Part shown: positions 47,656 to 56,726 of the stretch, piece after piece
Layout of the letters: every line of letters begins with the position of its first letter
Numbering within the stretch: the stretch's first letter is position 1
Assembly: GCA_958295495.1 (NCBI GenBank)
Contig: OY282352.1
Location: 5,154,049 to 5,218,048 of the forward strand
DNA from: an uncultured Latescibacterota bacterium
GTDB taxonomy: Bacteria; Latescibacterota; UBA2968; UBA8231
Direction of reading: 5' to 3'
DNA: 64,000 nt
Program-made: the position numbers and the translations under genes
Notes under the pieces: generated by a model
The model's database searches: none
What the model was told of the DNA's origin: nothing
What the model saw: only the letters and a program-made list of their open reading frames with translations

Positions 47656-49791
47656 ATGGTTGCGCGAATACGACGGACGAGCGCAAGCCTGAAGGCCTGG
47701 GCCGCGAGGCTCAAAGGCTGGCGCGGTAAAAGGCAACGGCTGTGGCTGCGCTTGCTGGGCTATTACTTCGCCTTTGGGCTGGTGCCCGTGTTGCTGGTCG
47801 ATCTCATCGTGTTGAACACGGCCCGCGAGACAATAGAAGAGGCCGTGCTGGACAGCCGCCGCGAAATGGCGTACCGCACGGCTGAGGAAATCGCCCGCAT
47901 CTTTTCCCCAATCGTCTCCAACTTGAAGGACCTCGCACAAACGGTCGGAACTGATCCGCAGGATTTGGACGCTTTGCTCAAAAAGGCCGCGCTCGCATCT
48001 AGCGAGGTGGAGGCGTTCTACCTTGTGGACGCCCAAAACCAAATACAGATCGCCAGCACTTCGCTTGTACTGCCCGCTTCCTACGACTGGGACGCGACTT
48101 GGGAGCAGGCCGCAGCAGGCAACTTATATGTTGCCCTGATCGAAACATTCAAGGAAACGCCCAAGCTCTTTGTCGCCCTGCCGGTGAAACGGGACGACCA
48201 GCCGCCCCAACAAATCCTAATAGCTCGCCTCGACTTTCACCGAGTCTGGCAAAAGATAAATCTCATCCGCATCGGCCGGACCGGCTATGCGACCTTGCTC
48301 CACGCCGACGATGGGCACTATCTGGCACGACCTATGCGTCAGTCCTTCTACACGTGGCGACACCACCCGCACATAGAGGCCATGCGCGAGCCGGCGGGAG
48401 TCCTCTTGTGGCGCGATGAGGGGGGGACAAAGTGGGTCACGGGTTTTGCGTCCGTGCGCGACTGGAGCTGGATCGTCGCCATCGAACAGCGCGGAGACGA
48501 GGCATATACCCCGTACACGGTCGTGCTGTACTCCCTCTATGCGGTCATCGTGCTTTCTGCACTAGGGGCCCTGATTTTGGGCGGATTGACGCGCAACTCG
48601 GTCGTCGCGCCGCTCGTCTTGCTCACGTACGCCGTGCGTCGCCGCCGGGACGGCTATCCCCTCATCGGAACGCCTGTGACGCGCCGAGACGAAATTGGCG
48701 AACTAGCCGACGCTTTTGTCGAGATGGACCAAACGCTGGTCGCGCGCCAGCGGGACTTGGAGAGCACCTTGGACTTGCAGCGCCATCTGATCGAGGACAA
48801 TCCCCTCGCCATTGCCGTGCTCGACGCCGAGTACTGCATCGTGCAGAGCAACAAGGCATGGGCTGGCTTGCTGCTGCCGGAACCGGCCGCCGAATTGAGC
48901 GCGACCCACGCCGGGGCCCAAATACGCGCTTGGCTGGCGGCCCACCCGAATCTGCAAGTCGTGGACAACTTCGCAATCGAAGACGCCGAGGGCATTATGC
49001 ACTACTGGAACCTGCGCAAGGCCGAGCTGAGCTATGGCCATCGCGGCGAGACCTTGCTCATGGTGGAAGATCAGACTCAGCAACACCTGCTCGAACTGCA
49101 CTACATGCAGGCCGAAAAACTATCGGCGCTCGGGGCGGTGGCCGCCGGCGTAGCGCACGAAATCAAAAACCCCCTCGCCATTGTGCAGAACACTTGCGAC
49201 CTGCTGCCGCGGTTGGCTCCCGAAGAAAAAGAGGAGCGCGACGAGACTTTGCAGATGATGCGCGAGGCCATCCGCCGCATAGACGAGCGCGTCGGCAGCC
49301 TGCTCGACTTCGCGCGGCCGGCCCAGCACCTAGGGGAGCGGATCGACGCGACCGAGGTGCTGGAGCAGCTACTTGATCTGGAGACCAAACACGCCGAGCA
49401 CTTGGGCATCTCGATTGAGCGGCAGTTTGAGCCGGTGCCAGCCGTGTTCATAAACCGCGACATGCTCAAGGACATCTACCTCAACATCATCCGCAACGCC
49501 TTCCAAGCCATGCCCCAAGGCGGCCGCTTGCAGGTGAGCGTCCGTCCCGAGCAAGAGGGCGTCGCCATAGAAATCTGCGACACCGGCACGGGCATTGATC
49601 CAACCCAACTCTCCCGCATATTTGAGCCGTTCTTTTCCACCAAAGCCCCGGGGGAAGGCACGGGCTTGGGGCTGGCCATTGCCCAGCGCCAGTTGCGGGA
49701 AATCGGCGGCCACATAGAGGTGGCAAGCCGCGTTGGCAAAGGCACTTGCTTCGCGCTCTTGCTGCCTTACAATAGAGAGGAAAAGGCATAG
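47656..49791 (+). CDS. Membrane sensor histidine kinase (NtrB-like partner)
   Basis: 711 residues from the ATG at 47656; an in-frame GTG at 47629 is the alternative. Membrane helix about 32-53; dCache-like extracytoplasmic sensor (60-285, with WATWEQ-type and WSWIVAIEQRG segments); second helix about 288-310; HAMP (RRDEIGELADAFVEMDQTL); PAS domain (DNPLAIAVLDAEYCIVQSN); phosphoacceptor H501 in GVAHEIKNPLAIVQ; ATPase with IIRNAFQAMP, DTGTGI and GTGLGLAIAQ. The stop is 2 bp before the activator gene, so they form a two-component pair controlling sigma-54 promoters. Confidence 0.92.
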   Translation: MVARIRRTSASLKAWAARLKGWRGKRQRLWLRLLGYYFAFGLVPVLLVDLIVLNTARETIEEAVLDSRREMAYRTAEEIARIFSPIVSNLKDLAQTVGTDPQDLDALLKKAALASSEVEAFYLVDAQNQIQIASTSLVLPASYDWDATWEQAAAGNLYVALIETFKETPKLFVALPVKRDDQPPQQILIARLDFHRVWQKINLIRIGRTGYATLLHADDGHYLARPMRQSFYTWRHHPHIEAMREPAGVLLWRDEGGTKWVTGFASVRDWSWIVAIEQRGDEAYTPYTVVLYSLYAVIVLSALGALILGGLTRNSVVAPLVLLTYAVRRRRDGYPLIGTPVTRRDEIGELADAFVEMDQTLVARQRDLESTLDLQRHLIEDNPLAIAVLDAEYCIVQSNKAWAGLLLPEPAAELSATHAGAQIRAWLAAHPNLQVVDNFAIEDAEGIMHYWNLRKAELSYGHRGETLLMVEDQTQQHLLELHYMQAEKLSALGAVAAGVAHEIKNPLAIVQNTCDLLPRLAPEEKEERDETLQMMREAIRRIDERVGSLLDFARPAQHLGERIDATEVLEQLLDLETKHAEHLGISIERQFEPVPAVFINRDMLKDIYLNIIRNAFQAMPQGGRLQVSVRPEQEGVAIEICDTGTGIDPTQLSRIFEPFFSTKAPGEGTGLGLAIAQRQLREIGGHIEVASRVGKGTCFALLLPYNREEKA

Positions 49792-49793
49792 AC

Positions 49794-51179
49794 ATGGCCC
49801 AATACGACGGCAAAATACTCATGATTGACGACGAGCAGGACCTACTGAAGCTGTCGAGCAGCATCTTGCGGCGCGAGGGCTTTGCGGTGGAAACCCGCTC
49901 GGACGCGCGCGAAGCCCTCGCGCTCCTACGCGACGAGTCCTTCGACATCATCCTGCTCGACTTGCACATGCCCGAGATGAGCGGCCTCGAATTTCTGCGG
50001 CGCTTCAACGTGCGCGAGCGGCCCGAAGAAGTGCTCATCCTGACGGCGTACGCGGAGGTGCAAAGCGCGGTGGAGACCATCAAGCTGGGTGCCTATGGGT
50101 ATCTGGCCAAGCCCTTTAACGCCGAAGAAATCCTCAGCCACATCAACAATATCCGCGAGTTGCAAAAGCTGCGGGCCGAAAACGAGCACCTGCGCCAAGC
50201 ACAGGGCGCGGGGTTGGGCATGGTCGGCGAGACCGAGCAGATGCGGCAAATCTATCGGTTGGTCCAAGACGTGGCCTCCATGCCCCTGCCCGTGCTAATC
50301 TGCGGCGAGAGCGGCACCGGCAAAGAGCTCGTAGCCGCGGCCATCCACCGCGCCAGCGACCGCGCGGCCGGCCCCTTTGTGCGCTGCAACTGCGCGGCCT
50401 TGAACCCGGGCGTACTAGAGAGCGAATTGTTCGGGCACGTAAAAGGCGCTTTCACCGGCGCGGTGCGCGACCGCAAAGGGCGTTTTATGGAGGCCGACGG
50501 CGGCACCCTGTTCCTCGACGAAATCGGCGACATGGAGGTGGGGTTGCAAACCCGGCTTTTGCGCGTGTTGCAGGAAGGGGAGTTCGAGATGGTGGGATCG
50601 ACCAAAACCCACAAGGTAGATGTGCGCGTCCTGTCCGCGACCAACCGCAATTTGACGCAGGCCGTGGCCGAGGGCCAGTTCCGCGAGGATTTGTTCTACC
50701 GCCTCAACGCGGTCACCATTGAGGTGCCGCCGCTGCGCCAGCGCAAGGGCGACATCCCTTTGTTCTGCCACTTCTTTATCGACCGCCTAAACGACCGCTT
50801 CAACAAACAAATACAAGGGGTCAGCAAGGAGGCCCTAGCGTGTCTTGAAGCCTACGACTGGCCGGGCAATGTGCGCGAAATGGAGAACGCGATCATGCGC
50901 GCCATAGCCCTCGCCAGGGGACGGGAAATCGAGGTGGAGGATCTGCCGACGACTGTTGTGGAAAACACCGGCCTTCACCTTCGGGAAGAGCCAGTAGCCG
51001 ACTCGCTATTCCACGAGGCGCGCCAGCGCTTTGAGGAGCAGTTCATCCGCGAGGCCCTAGAGAAAGCCGGCGGCAACATCAGTCAGGCCGCTCAGCAGAT
51101 CCAGTTGGGGCGGCGCAACTTACAGCGCAAGATCAAGCAGTTCGGCATAGACGTGAGCCAATACAGCCGCTGGTCCTGA
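49794..51179 (+). CDS. NtrC-type sigma-54 activator response regulator
   Basis: 461 residues. Receiver with phosphoacceptor D56 (IILLDLHMPEMSG) and LAKPF lysine; AAA+ domain with Walker A GESGTGKE (171-178), the sigma-54 contact loop GAFTGA (218-223), FLDEIGD, and YDWPGNVREMENAI; Fis-type helix-turn-helix at the C-terminus (NISQAAQQIQLGRRNLQRKI). It should bind tandem enhancer sites and open the -24/-12 promoters found at 51676, 53366, 57731 and 63748. Directly follows its kinase. Confidence 0.95.
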   Translation: MAQYDGKILMIDDEQDLLKLSSSILRREGFAVETRSDAREALALLRDESFDIILLDLHMPEMSGLEFLRRFNVRERPEEVLILTAYAEVQSAVETIKLGAYGYLAKPFNAEEILSHINNIRELQKLRAENEHLRQAQGAGLGMVGETEQMRQIYRLVQDVASMPLPVLICGESGTGKELVAAAIHRASDRAAGPFVRCNCAALNPGVLESELFGHVKGAFTGAVRDRKGRFMEADGGTLFLDEIGDMEVGLQTRLLRVLQEGEFEMVGSTKTHKVDVRVLSATNRNLTQAVAEGQFREDLFYRLNAVTIEVPPLRQRKGDIPLFCHFFIDRLNDRFNKQIQGVSKEALACLEAYDWPGNVREMENAIMRAIALARGREIEVEDLPTTVVENTGLHLREEPVADSLFHEARQRFEEQFIREALEKAGGNISQAAQQIQLGRRNLQRKIKQFGIDVSQYSRWS

Positions 51180-51462
51180 ACCCTTCTAGTAGCCGTGCAG
51201 AATCCATTGAAAATTATGGTCTCGCACAACTGATATAATAGTACAAGACGAGGAACGTTGGCATGCCCGCTTGCGCGGCAAGGACGCCGAAGATGGTCGC
51301 GTAGAGGCCGACGGCCATTCTCGATGGCACGCCTAAAGGCGCGGTGAAGCCCGCTTGCGCGGCAAGGACGGCTTGATTCTCCATTTCCCCGTCGGCAATT
51401 GACGCAAGTTTTAAGAACGCTTCTTGGAAGTCTCCCCCGTTCCGCATCGACGAACCCCTACT

Positions 51463-51499
51463 GTCCGCTGGCGAACACTTGCTGTCCGCTGGCGAACAG
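51463..51499 (+). promoter_or_regulatory. Tandem near-palindromic sites, possible variant enhancer
   Basis: TGTCCGCTGGCGAACA occurs at 51463-51478 and again at 51484-51499, 21 bp apart, two helical turns. Each is an imperfect inverted repeat (TGTCCGC/GCGAACA). It differs from the GTGCG-N9-CGCAC sites further on but shares their spacing; centre about 195 bp from the promoter. Confidence 0.45.
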
Positions 51500-51675
51500 T
51501 GAGTAGATCATCAAAACGGCGGATACCGCTAAATTTAGAGCGTTAAGGGATGGTAAAAAGGGCCTTGAGAGACGGACGAAAAAATAAGCTTAATTTTATA
51601 AAGCATTATTTAACGGGAAGTTAGACGTATAAAATTAAAGTAATCGGCGCGATTGGCGACCGCTGGGCCACTCCA

Positions 51676-51694
51676 TTGGCACGATAGTTGCAAT
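51676..51694 (+). promoter_or_regulatory. Sigma-54 promoter 1
   Basis: TTGGCACGATAGTTGCAAT: matches TGGCACG-N4-TTGCA with the correct GG/GC spacing. Located 48 bp before the first secreted-family gene. Confidence 0.88.
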
Positions 51695-51741
51695 AGGGCT
51701 TACCGAAGCAACAACCCGCACTCTTCCACAAGGAGGGCATC

Positions 51742-52539
51742 ATGCAACGCTTAGCCATTCGCATCCTATCTCTCGCGCTGATCGTCGTCTCCAGCGCAGC
51801 GGCCGTCGAAACCGAGTACCCGCACGGCGGCTTTGCCCCCCGCCTCGATCTTCTCCAAGGCTTGCTGGACTACATCCACACCGTGGAGAAAATCGAGGTC
51901 AAGGCCGGTCCCAAGCTGTGGCAGGCCATTGAGGCCATCCCCATCGCCACCGGCGTCCCCCTCACCCCCGAACAAGAAGCCGACTTGCGCGCCTGGCTCT
52001 ACGACTTTCTCGTGGCCTTTTCCGCCTCCGGCACCGACAGCCTCGCCGCCGAGTTTTACCTGCGCGAGGGCGTCAATAACCCCACGGCCTTGAAGAACCT
52101 GCAAGAGACCTTAGAAGGTTGGGGCATCCCCCAAGGCGACACCCCTTTTGCCCTGTTCCAAGCCATGCACCGCGCCATGCTCGACGACCAAGGCTATGAC
52201 TACCGCTTTGGCAAGGCCTTCTTTCGCCACAGCACGTTCAAGGTGTTCGAGATGCAGGGCTACTACCAGAGCTATCGGTCGTACTCGAGGGGTTTTGTCA
52301 AGGCGAGGTTCAAATTGCAGAAAGAGGTGGAAGCGGCGTTGCGGGCTGGTGGGAAGCGGGTCTTCACTGACATCGCGTTTGTCACCGAAGAGCCTGCGAA
52401 GTTCGCCGGGGCGACCGGGCTGGTCTGCACGCCCTTCTTTTGCCGACTGGTCTGGGATTCGGAGCGGGCAATGTGGCGCTTTGTCGAGGTCGTCTATAAC
52501 GCCAAACTGCCGCATCCTTTTCTATTCTCGGCCATATAA
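51742..52539 (+). CDS. Secreted-family protein 1 (YGGF/YDFLVAFSASG family)
   Basis: 265 residues with a signal peptide (LAIRILSLALIVVSSAAA). AAGGAGG before the ATG. The family, defined here from five members in this window, has a short GGF motif, DYIHTVEKIEVKAG, the block LRAWLYDFLVAFSASGTDSL, FYLREGVNNP, a DYRFGKAFFRHSTFKVFEMQ block and a C-terminal FVTEEPAKF with RLVWDSERAMWRFVEV. No known domain recognised. The protein is entirely extracytoplasmic by prediction. It is driven by sigma-54 promoter 1. Confidence 0.85.
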   Translation: MQRLAIRILSLALIVVSSAAAVETEYPHGGFAPRLDLLQGLLDYIHTVEKIEVKAGPKLWQAIEAIPIATGVPLTPEQEADLRAWLYDFLVAFSASGTDSLAAEFYLREGVNNPTALKNLQETLEGWGIPQGDTPFALFQAMHRAMLDDQGYDYRFGKAFFRHSTFKVFEMQGYYQSYRSYSRGFVKARFKLQKEVEAALRAGGKRVFTDIAFVTEEPAKFAGATGLVCTPFFCRLVWDSERAMWRFVEVVYNAKLPHPFLFSAI

Positions 52540-52562
52540 TCGGGCTAGTAGGCAACGCAGAA

Positions 52563-52598
52563 GAAACGGGCAGCTCATAGACGGGCTGCCCGTTTCTA
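52563..52598. terminator. Strong hairpin after secreted-family gene 1
   Basis: Perfect 12-bp stem GAAACGGGCAGC/GCTGCCCGTTTC with a 10-base loop. No long T tract on either side; it lies between convergent genes and may stop both. Confidence 0.65.
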
Positions 52599-52619
52599 CG
52601 GCCGACCGCATCGACGAGA

Positions 52620-52919
52620 TTACGAAGGCCAGAACCGTAAAATGATATTGAGTAGAGCTAGACCAGCAGATAGTGCAATAAGCAAAGTTCGAAAACTGCC
52701 TTTGAGGTTGGCAATTTCGGCTTTGAGGTCTCCCTCTGCTCGGGCAATTTCGGCTTTGACTTCGCCGATATGGGCCTGCATTTCGGCTTTGACTTCGCCG
52801 ATATGGGCCTGCATTTCGGCTTTGACTTCGCCAATATGGGCCTGCGTCGCTAGATGATCGTAAACGCCCTCAAGCCTAGCCAGACGTTCTTCGGGAGTTA
52901 GGGGTGGGGTGGTCGTCAT
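52620..52919 (-). CDS. Small coiled-coil, tail-anchored protein with 11-residue repeats
   Basis: 99 residues. LTPEERLARLEGVYDHLATQ is followed by three tandem units AHIGEVKAEMQ (33-bp DNA repeats at about 52748-52848), a helical heptad-like stretch, and a C-terminal membrane helix LLIALSAGLALLNIILRFWP. Likely trimeric coiled coil anchored in the inner membrane with the rod outside or inside. It opposes the direction of its neighbours. Resembles small DUF-type proteins with LE/KAE repeats; function unknown. Confidence 0.75.
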   Translation of the reverse strand: MTTTPPLTPEERLARLEGVYDHLATQAHIGEVKAEMQAHIGEVKAEMQAHIGEVKAEIARAEGDLKAEIANLKGSFRTLLIALSAGLALLNIILRFWPS

Positions 52920-53182
52920 GTCAGTTCTCCTTTAGTTGGAAGGTATTGAACGATATAGGTATAGAATAGGTATAGAGACGTCAACAGAAAAAGCGATGCA
53001 GTACCTAAAACGCGGCGCAGACATTCTCGTCTGCGCTTCACCGCGCCTTGTCCTGCCTCAAAACGGCGGATACCGCTAAAATCCGCCGACTTACCGCATA
53101 TCCACCGCCCGTTCCGCATCAACGGCATCGTCAGACGCGGCCCCAATAGGCCGAACCTGCGCCGCAACCGACAGGTGTATCC

Positions 53183-53223
53183 GTGCGATGATTCGACGCA
53201 CTTGTGCGATATATACGGGCACT
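53183..53223 (+). promoter_or_regulatory. Tandem enhancer sites for the NtrC-type activator
   Basis: Two 19-bp inverted repeats GTGCG-N9-CGCAC (second GTGCG-N9-GGCAC), starts 21 bp apart. About 143 bp upstream of promoter 2. Spacing and symmetry fit two activator dimers on one DNA face. Confidence 0.75.
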
Positions 53224-53365
53224 TTTAGGCCGGCAAAAGGGCTACACAAAGAGCCTGAGAGACGAGTAAGAAAATTTTGCTTATTTTTATAAAGCATTGT
53301 TTAACAATTGGTTAGGATGTATAAAACCAAATCTATCGGCGCGATTATCACCTGCTGGCCACTCA

Positions 53366-53384
53366 TTGGCACGATAATTGCGAT
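53366..53384 (+). promoter_or_regulatory. Sigma-54 promoter 2
   Basis: TTGGCACGATAATTGCGAT; TGGCACG and TTGC elements four bases apart. 59 bp before a short peptide frame and 220 bp before the first permease gene. Confidence 0.9.
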
Positions 53385-53442
53385 ATGCTTACTGAAGCAA
53401 CAACCCGCACTTTTCCACAGCAACAGAAAGGAGATAACGCTT

Positions 53443-53517
53443 ATGAAGCACATCGTCTCAACTGGCTTGGGGCTTGCAGCCCTAGCGGCTAGTACTTCAC
53501 CTCGGAGAGGTAGTTAA
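53443..53517 (+). CDS. Short signal-peptide-like frame, probably a truncated gene
   Basis: 24 residues from an ATG with AAAGGAG upstream: MKHIVSTGLGLAALAASTSP, then RRGS and stop. It has the shape of a signal peptide with nothing after it. Same promoter position as the 46-residue peptide at 63835, so it may be the relic of a small secreted protein or a leader peptide. Confidence 0.5.
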   Translation: MKHIVSTGLGLAALAASTSPRRGS

Positions 53518-53603
53518 TCTGCCGTTTGCATTCGCCCTATTGCCCACTAATCGCAAACAATTGCAGCAAAGGCAACCCACTACAAATCCCAAAGGGAGCC
53601 GTC

Positions 53604-55166
53604 ATGATCGCCGTCGTGTTCAAAAAAGAGCTGCTCTCGCACCTGCTCAGTCGGCAATTTGCCATCTGCACCACCTTGGCCGTGCTGCTGATGAGCACCA
53701 ACGGCTTGGTCACTAGCCAAAGCTGGTCTCTAAAAAAGGCCAGTTACCAAGCCAAAAAGGCCGTCGAAGCCCAAAAGCCACGCGACATCACTTATTATGG
53801 TGCGTTGGCCGCCGACATCAACCGGTCGGTTCGGCTCAGGAGCGACAAATATCTAGTCGCCCCCCGCGCCTTGCGGGCACCGCGCCCTTTAGAGCTGTTT
53901 GCCCAAGGCGCCGAAGCCCGCCTAGGGCAAGCCGTGCCGGTGTTGCTCTTTGAAGTACCCCACATCGCCGAGCAAGTCGATCCCTTCAACTCGGACAACC
54001 ACTTTCTATCCCTCTTTAGTACCTACGACTTGGTCTATGTCTTTCAGCTCGTGTTGGGGCTGTTGGCCATCCTCATGGCCAGCGAGACCATCTCCAGCGA
54101 AAAGGAAGACGGCACCCTGCGGCTGACCCTGACGACTAATATCAGCCGCGCCCAACTCCTCGCCGGCAAGCTCTTGAGTGGGGTGACGACGCTGGCCATT
54201 TCCACGGCTTTGGGCTTTATCATCCTCATGATCGTCCTCTTGGGCACGGACGGTGCGGACGTGGGCCTCGCCGAATGGTGGGGCATGGGCGTCCTGTTCC
54301 TGCTCTCGCTTTTGTATCTGACGGTGCTCTATCTGATCGGCTTGGTCGTCTCGTGCTCCACTGACCGCTCGGCGACCAGTTTGGTGTGTGCGCTCTTTTT
54401 GTGGGCCTTGCTGGTCATCGTGCTGCCCAACACTATCGCCGCTCTGCTCAACGAGCGAGCCAACATGAACGAGAAAAACGACCAAGCCGACGCTCGAGCG
54501 GCCCAAGTGTGGGACGAGTTAGACCAAGTCCTGCAAGATCTAGTGCGCGCCCACGGCCAGCGGAGATACCCACCCATCAACCTGATCGAGCAAGGCCGGC
54601 CGGACGAGAGATTTCCGAGGTCTGGACTGGGCATGTTCTCCAATAGCGGATCAAAACCCGAACTATATATTAAGAGCATCGCCGACACGCCCGGGTTAGC
54701 TACCTTCCAAGACATCTTCCGCAGCGGCGAGCTGCTACGCCTGCAATACGCCCAACGCGCGTGGAACGCCCAAGCCCCCCTTGTCGAAACCTTCCTGCGC
54801 CGCTTAGAACGCCAAGATGCCCAACTCCAACGCCTCTTCCCAGCCGGAGCCTACGCCCAAGCCGCCAGTGCCGTCGCCGGCACCAGCCAAGAGGAATTCT
54901 ACGGCTTCATCGAGCAGGCGCGCGACTATCGCCGCCAACTCCTCGGATACCTCAAAGACCGCGACGCCTTTGGCAGCCGCGCGTACTTCAACGACGACTC
55001 AGGGTGGGAAGCTAACCTCGGCGACATGCCCCGCTTCCAAGAGCGACAGGCCACCTCCTATCAGCGCTTGCACCAGAGCTTGCCAGCCCTCACCATCCTG
55101 CTGCTGTATGCCGCCGGTCTATTTGTCCTTGCTAATCGCCTATTTGCCCGTTACAATGCCGCATAA
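53604..55166 (+). CDS. ABC-2 type permease, type A, copy 1
   Basis: 520 residues from the ATG at 53604 (GGGAG upstream). One N-terminal helix (ICTTLAVLLMSTNGLV), an outside loop of about 110 residues, then FQLVLGLLAILMASETISSE and KEDGTLRLTLTTNISRAQLL, the cytoplasmic ABC-2 coupling motif. Three or four more helices follow, then a second large outside domain (330-490) and a last helix (ALTILLLYAAGLFVLANRLF). This is the long ABC-2/DUF3526-like layout. It needs a separate ATPase, none of which is in the window. Its stop is 12 bp before the type B partner. Paralogue at 61482. Confidence 0.88.
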   Translation: MIAVVFKKELLSHLLSRQFAICTTLAVLLMSTNGLVTSQSWSLKKASYQAKKAVEAQKPRDITYYGALAADINRSVRLRSDKYLVAPRALRAPRPLELFAQGAEARLGQAVPVLLFEVPHIAEQVDPFNSDNHFLSLFSTYDLVYVFQLVLGLLAILMASETISSEKEDGTLRLTLTTNISRAQLLAGKLLSGVTTLAISTALGFIILMIVLLGTDGADVGLAEWWGMGVLFLLSLLYLTVLYLIGLVVSCSTDRSATSLVCALFLWALLVIVLPNTIAALLNERANMNEKNDQADARAAQVWDELDQVLQDLVRAHGQRRYPPINLIEQGRPDERFPRSGLGMFSNSGSKPELYIKSIADTPGLATFQDIFRSGELLRLQYAQRAWNAQAPLVETFLRRLERQDAQLQRLFPAGAYAQAASAVAGTSQEEFYGFIEQARDYRRQLLGYLKDRDAFGSRAYFNDDSGWEANLGDMPRFQERQATSYQRLHQSLPALTILLLYAAGLFVLANRLFARYNAA

Positions 55167-55178
55167 GGAGAAAACGCC

Positions 55179-56639
55179 ATGTTGACCGCCATTGTAAAAC
55201 GCGAATGCCTCGATCACCTCCTCAGCTTGCGCTTCAGCTTTGCCTTGGTGCTGGTGGTAGTACTGATGGTGCTCAACGCCCTCGGCTTTGCTGGCGGCAC
55301 TTATTCGTACAAGCGCGACCGCTACCTCGAAAAGGTGCAAGCCCAGCAAGAGACCTTACGCGCCGACGCCGCTAGGCTGTGGCAACTGGCTGTCAGGGGG
55401 CCGGGCGATCTTCACAAAAAGCCCAGCCAACTGATGTTTTGCGCTGCCGAGGCCGACCACGCCTTGCCCAACCGCGTCGGGGCGTACAACATGACAGAGG
55501 GTACATACAAAATTAAAATCTATGGTATATGGGTTATCTCCTTCTTGGGCTCTCACTCCTTCCAAGATTCGCTGAGGCGCACTGCTCAGCAGCTCTTGTC
55601 GGTCCAAGCCATTGACTGGGTTTTCATAATCGGCGTCGTCCTCAGCTTGGTGGCCCTGTTATTTACCTTTGAAGCCATCGTCGGCGAAAAAGAGCGCGGC
55701 ACCCTCAAACTGGTCATGGCCCAAAGCCTGCCGCGCCACACCTTGCTGCTGGGCAAGTTCTTGGGGGCCATGCTCGTTCTAACCTTGGTGATGGTCCTCG
55801 GCGTGGTCGTCAATTTGCTGCTCGTACTGTCGCTTTCCGAAGCGAATTTGGGCGCCGGCGAGACCGCGAAGTTGGTCGGAATGGTGGGACTAGCCCTGCT
55901 CTATTTGAGCATCTTTGTGTCACTGGGGCTATGGGTATCCGCCCGCAGTAGCAGTGCCCGCGCCAGCTTGGTAAGCGTCCTCCTGCTGTGGACCTGCACT
56001 ACCCTAATCTGGCCGCAAACCGGCGGCGTTTTGGCAGCCCGTTTGTTGCAAAACAAAAGTCAGAGCGCGACGCCGGTGATCTATAAAAAGGACAAAATGG
56101 TGATGGAATCGCCGACCATAAGTAAAATGAGCCTGCTCGCGGCCAAGCTGACCAGACGCAATCTAAAAAATCCCGAAAAGGTGCAGCCATTTGCCGAGGC
56201 CATCCGCACCGACCGCCGCGCCGTACAGCAAGTCGAGGACAGCATACTGGCCGATCAACTCAACCAAGCCGAATTCGCCCGCAATCTCGTGCGCCTGTCG
56301 CCAATGGGCTGCTTCCAGTACAGCATGGAAGCCCTCGCTGGCACTGGACTAGCGCGCCACAAGAGTTTTATCGAACAGGTACGCACCTACGCCCAGCTCT
56401 ACGAACAAACCATCATCGCCCTCGACCGCGCAGACCCCAAAAGCATGCACTTGTTTCCGGTCCCCCAAGCCATGTCCAAGCGCAAAGTCTCCGTCGAGAG
56501 CCTCCCCGTCTTCCGCGAAGACTTGTCGGCGGGCACCCTCATCGGCCAAGCCCGCGTCGATGTCATCAGCCTGTGCTTTTTGCCGGTCATCACTTATCTG
56601 ATCGCTTATGGGGCGTGGCTGCGCAGTAGCGTGATCTAA
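55179..56639 (+). CDS. ABC-2 type permease, type B, copy 1
   Basis: 486 residues; AAGGAG upstream. MLTAIVKRECLDHLLSLRFS, one helix, outside loop with MFCAAEADHALPNR, then AIDWVFIIGVVLSLVALLFT and EKERGTLKLVMAQSLPRHTL (coupling motif). Four helices, then an outside domain with NLVRLSPMGCFQYSMEALAG and KSMHLFPVPQAMSKR, and a final helix. Distinct from type A but similarly built; A and B probably form a heterodimer. Paralogue at 58975. Confidence 0.88.
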   Translation: MLTAIVKRECLDHLLSLRFSFALVLVVVLMVLNALGFAGGTYSYKRDRYLEKVQAQQETLRADAARLWQLAVRGPGDLHKKPSQLMFCAAEADHALPNRVGAYNMTEGTYKIKIYGIWVISFLGSHSFQDSLRRTAQQLLSVQAIDWVFIIGVVLSLVALLFTFEAIVGEKERGTLKLVMAQSLPRHTLLLGKFLGAMLVLTLVMVLGVVVNLLLVLSLSEANLGAGETAKLVGMVGLALLYLSIFVSLGLWVSARSSSARASLVSVLLLWTCTTLIWPQTGGVLAARLLQNKSQSATPVIYKKDKMVMESPTISKMSLLAAKLTRRNLKNPEKVQPFAEAIRTDRRAVQQVEDSILADQLNQAEFARNLVRLSPMGCFQYSMEALAGTGLARHKSFIEQVRTYAQLYEQTIIALDRADPKSMHLFPVPQAMSKRKVSVESLPVFREDLSAGTLIGQARVDVISLCFLPVITYLIAYGAWLRSSVI

Positions 56640-56726
56640 GAGGGCAATCACCAACTCCAAAGACAATTCGCTGCAAACGTAGCGAACACCCGACGGCCCC
56701 TGCCATCTATCACAAGGAGAATGCAG

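Larger units (their letters stand above)
51180..51741 (+). other. 562-bp intergenic region with promoter, leader and possible enhancer
   Basis: Holds two copies of CGCTTGCGCGGCAAGGAC (about 51268 and 51347), a tandem near-palindrome at 51463-51499, AACGGCGGATACCGCTAAA (also at 53061), then an AT-rich stretch (TTTTATAAAGCATTATTTAA). A sigma-54 promoter at 51676 follows. The stretch from about 51550 to the start codon is homologous to the regions before 53443, 57792 and 63835. I see no convincing gene. Confidence 0.65.
52920..53442 (+). other. Intergenic region with enhancer, AT-rich spacer and sigma-54 promoter
   Basis: Contains CGGCGGATACCGCTAAA (shared with 51514), CGCCCGTTCCGCATCAAC (shared with 63270), the enhancer at 53183, a run TTTTATAAAGCATTGTTTAA suited to bending, and the promoter at 53366. 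Nearly identical to 63560-63830. No gene seen. Confidence 0.75.

Noticed and set aside
48432..49376. Long alternative plus-strand frame of 314 codons within the histidine kinase
   Set aside because: Low-complexity Arg-rich translation without domains; the kinase frame has all catalytic motifs.
51214..51447. 77-codon minus-strand open frame with VLAAQAG repeated twice
   Set aside because: It is built on a repeated GC-rich 18-mer, has no ribosome site, and lies in a regulatory region.
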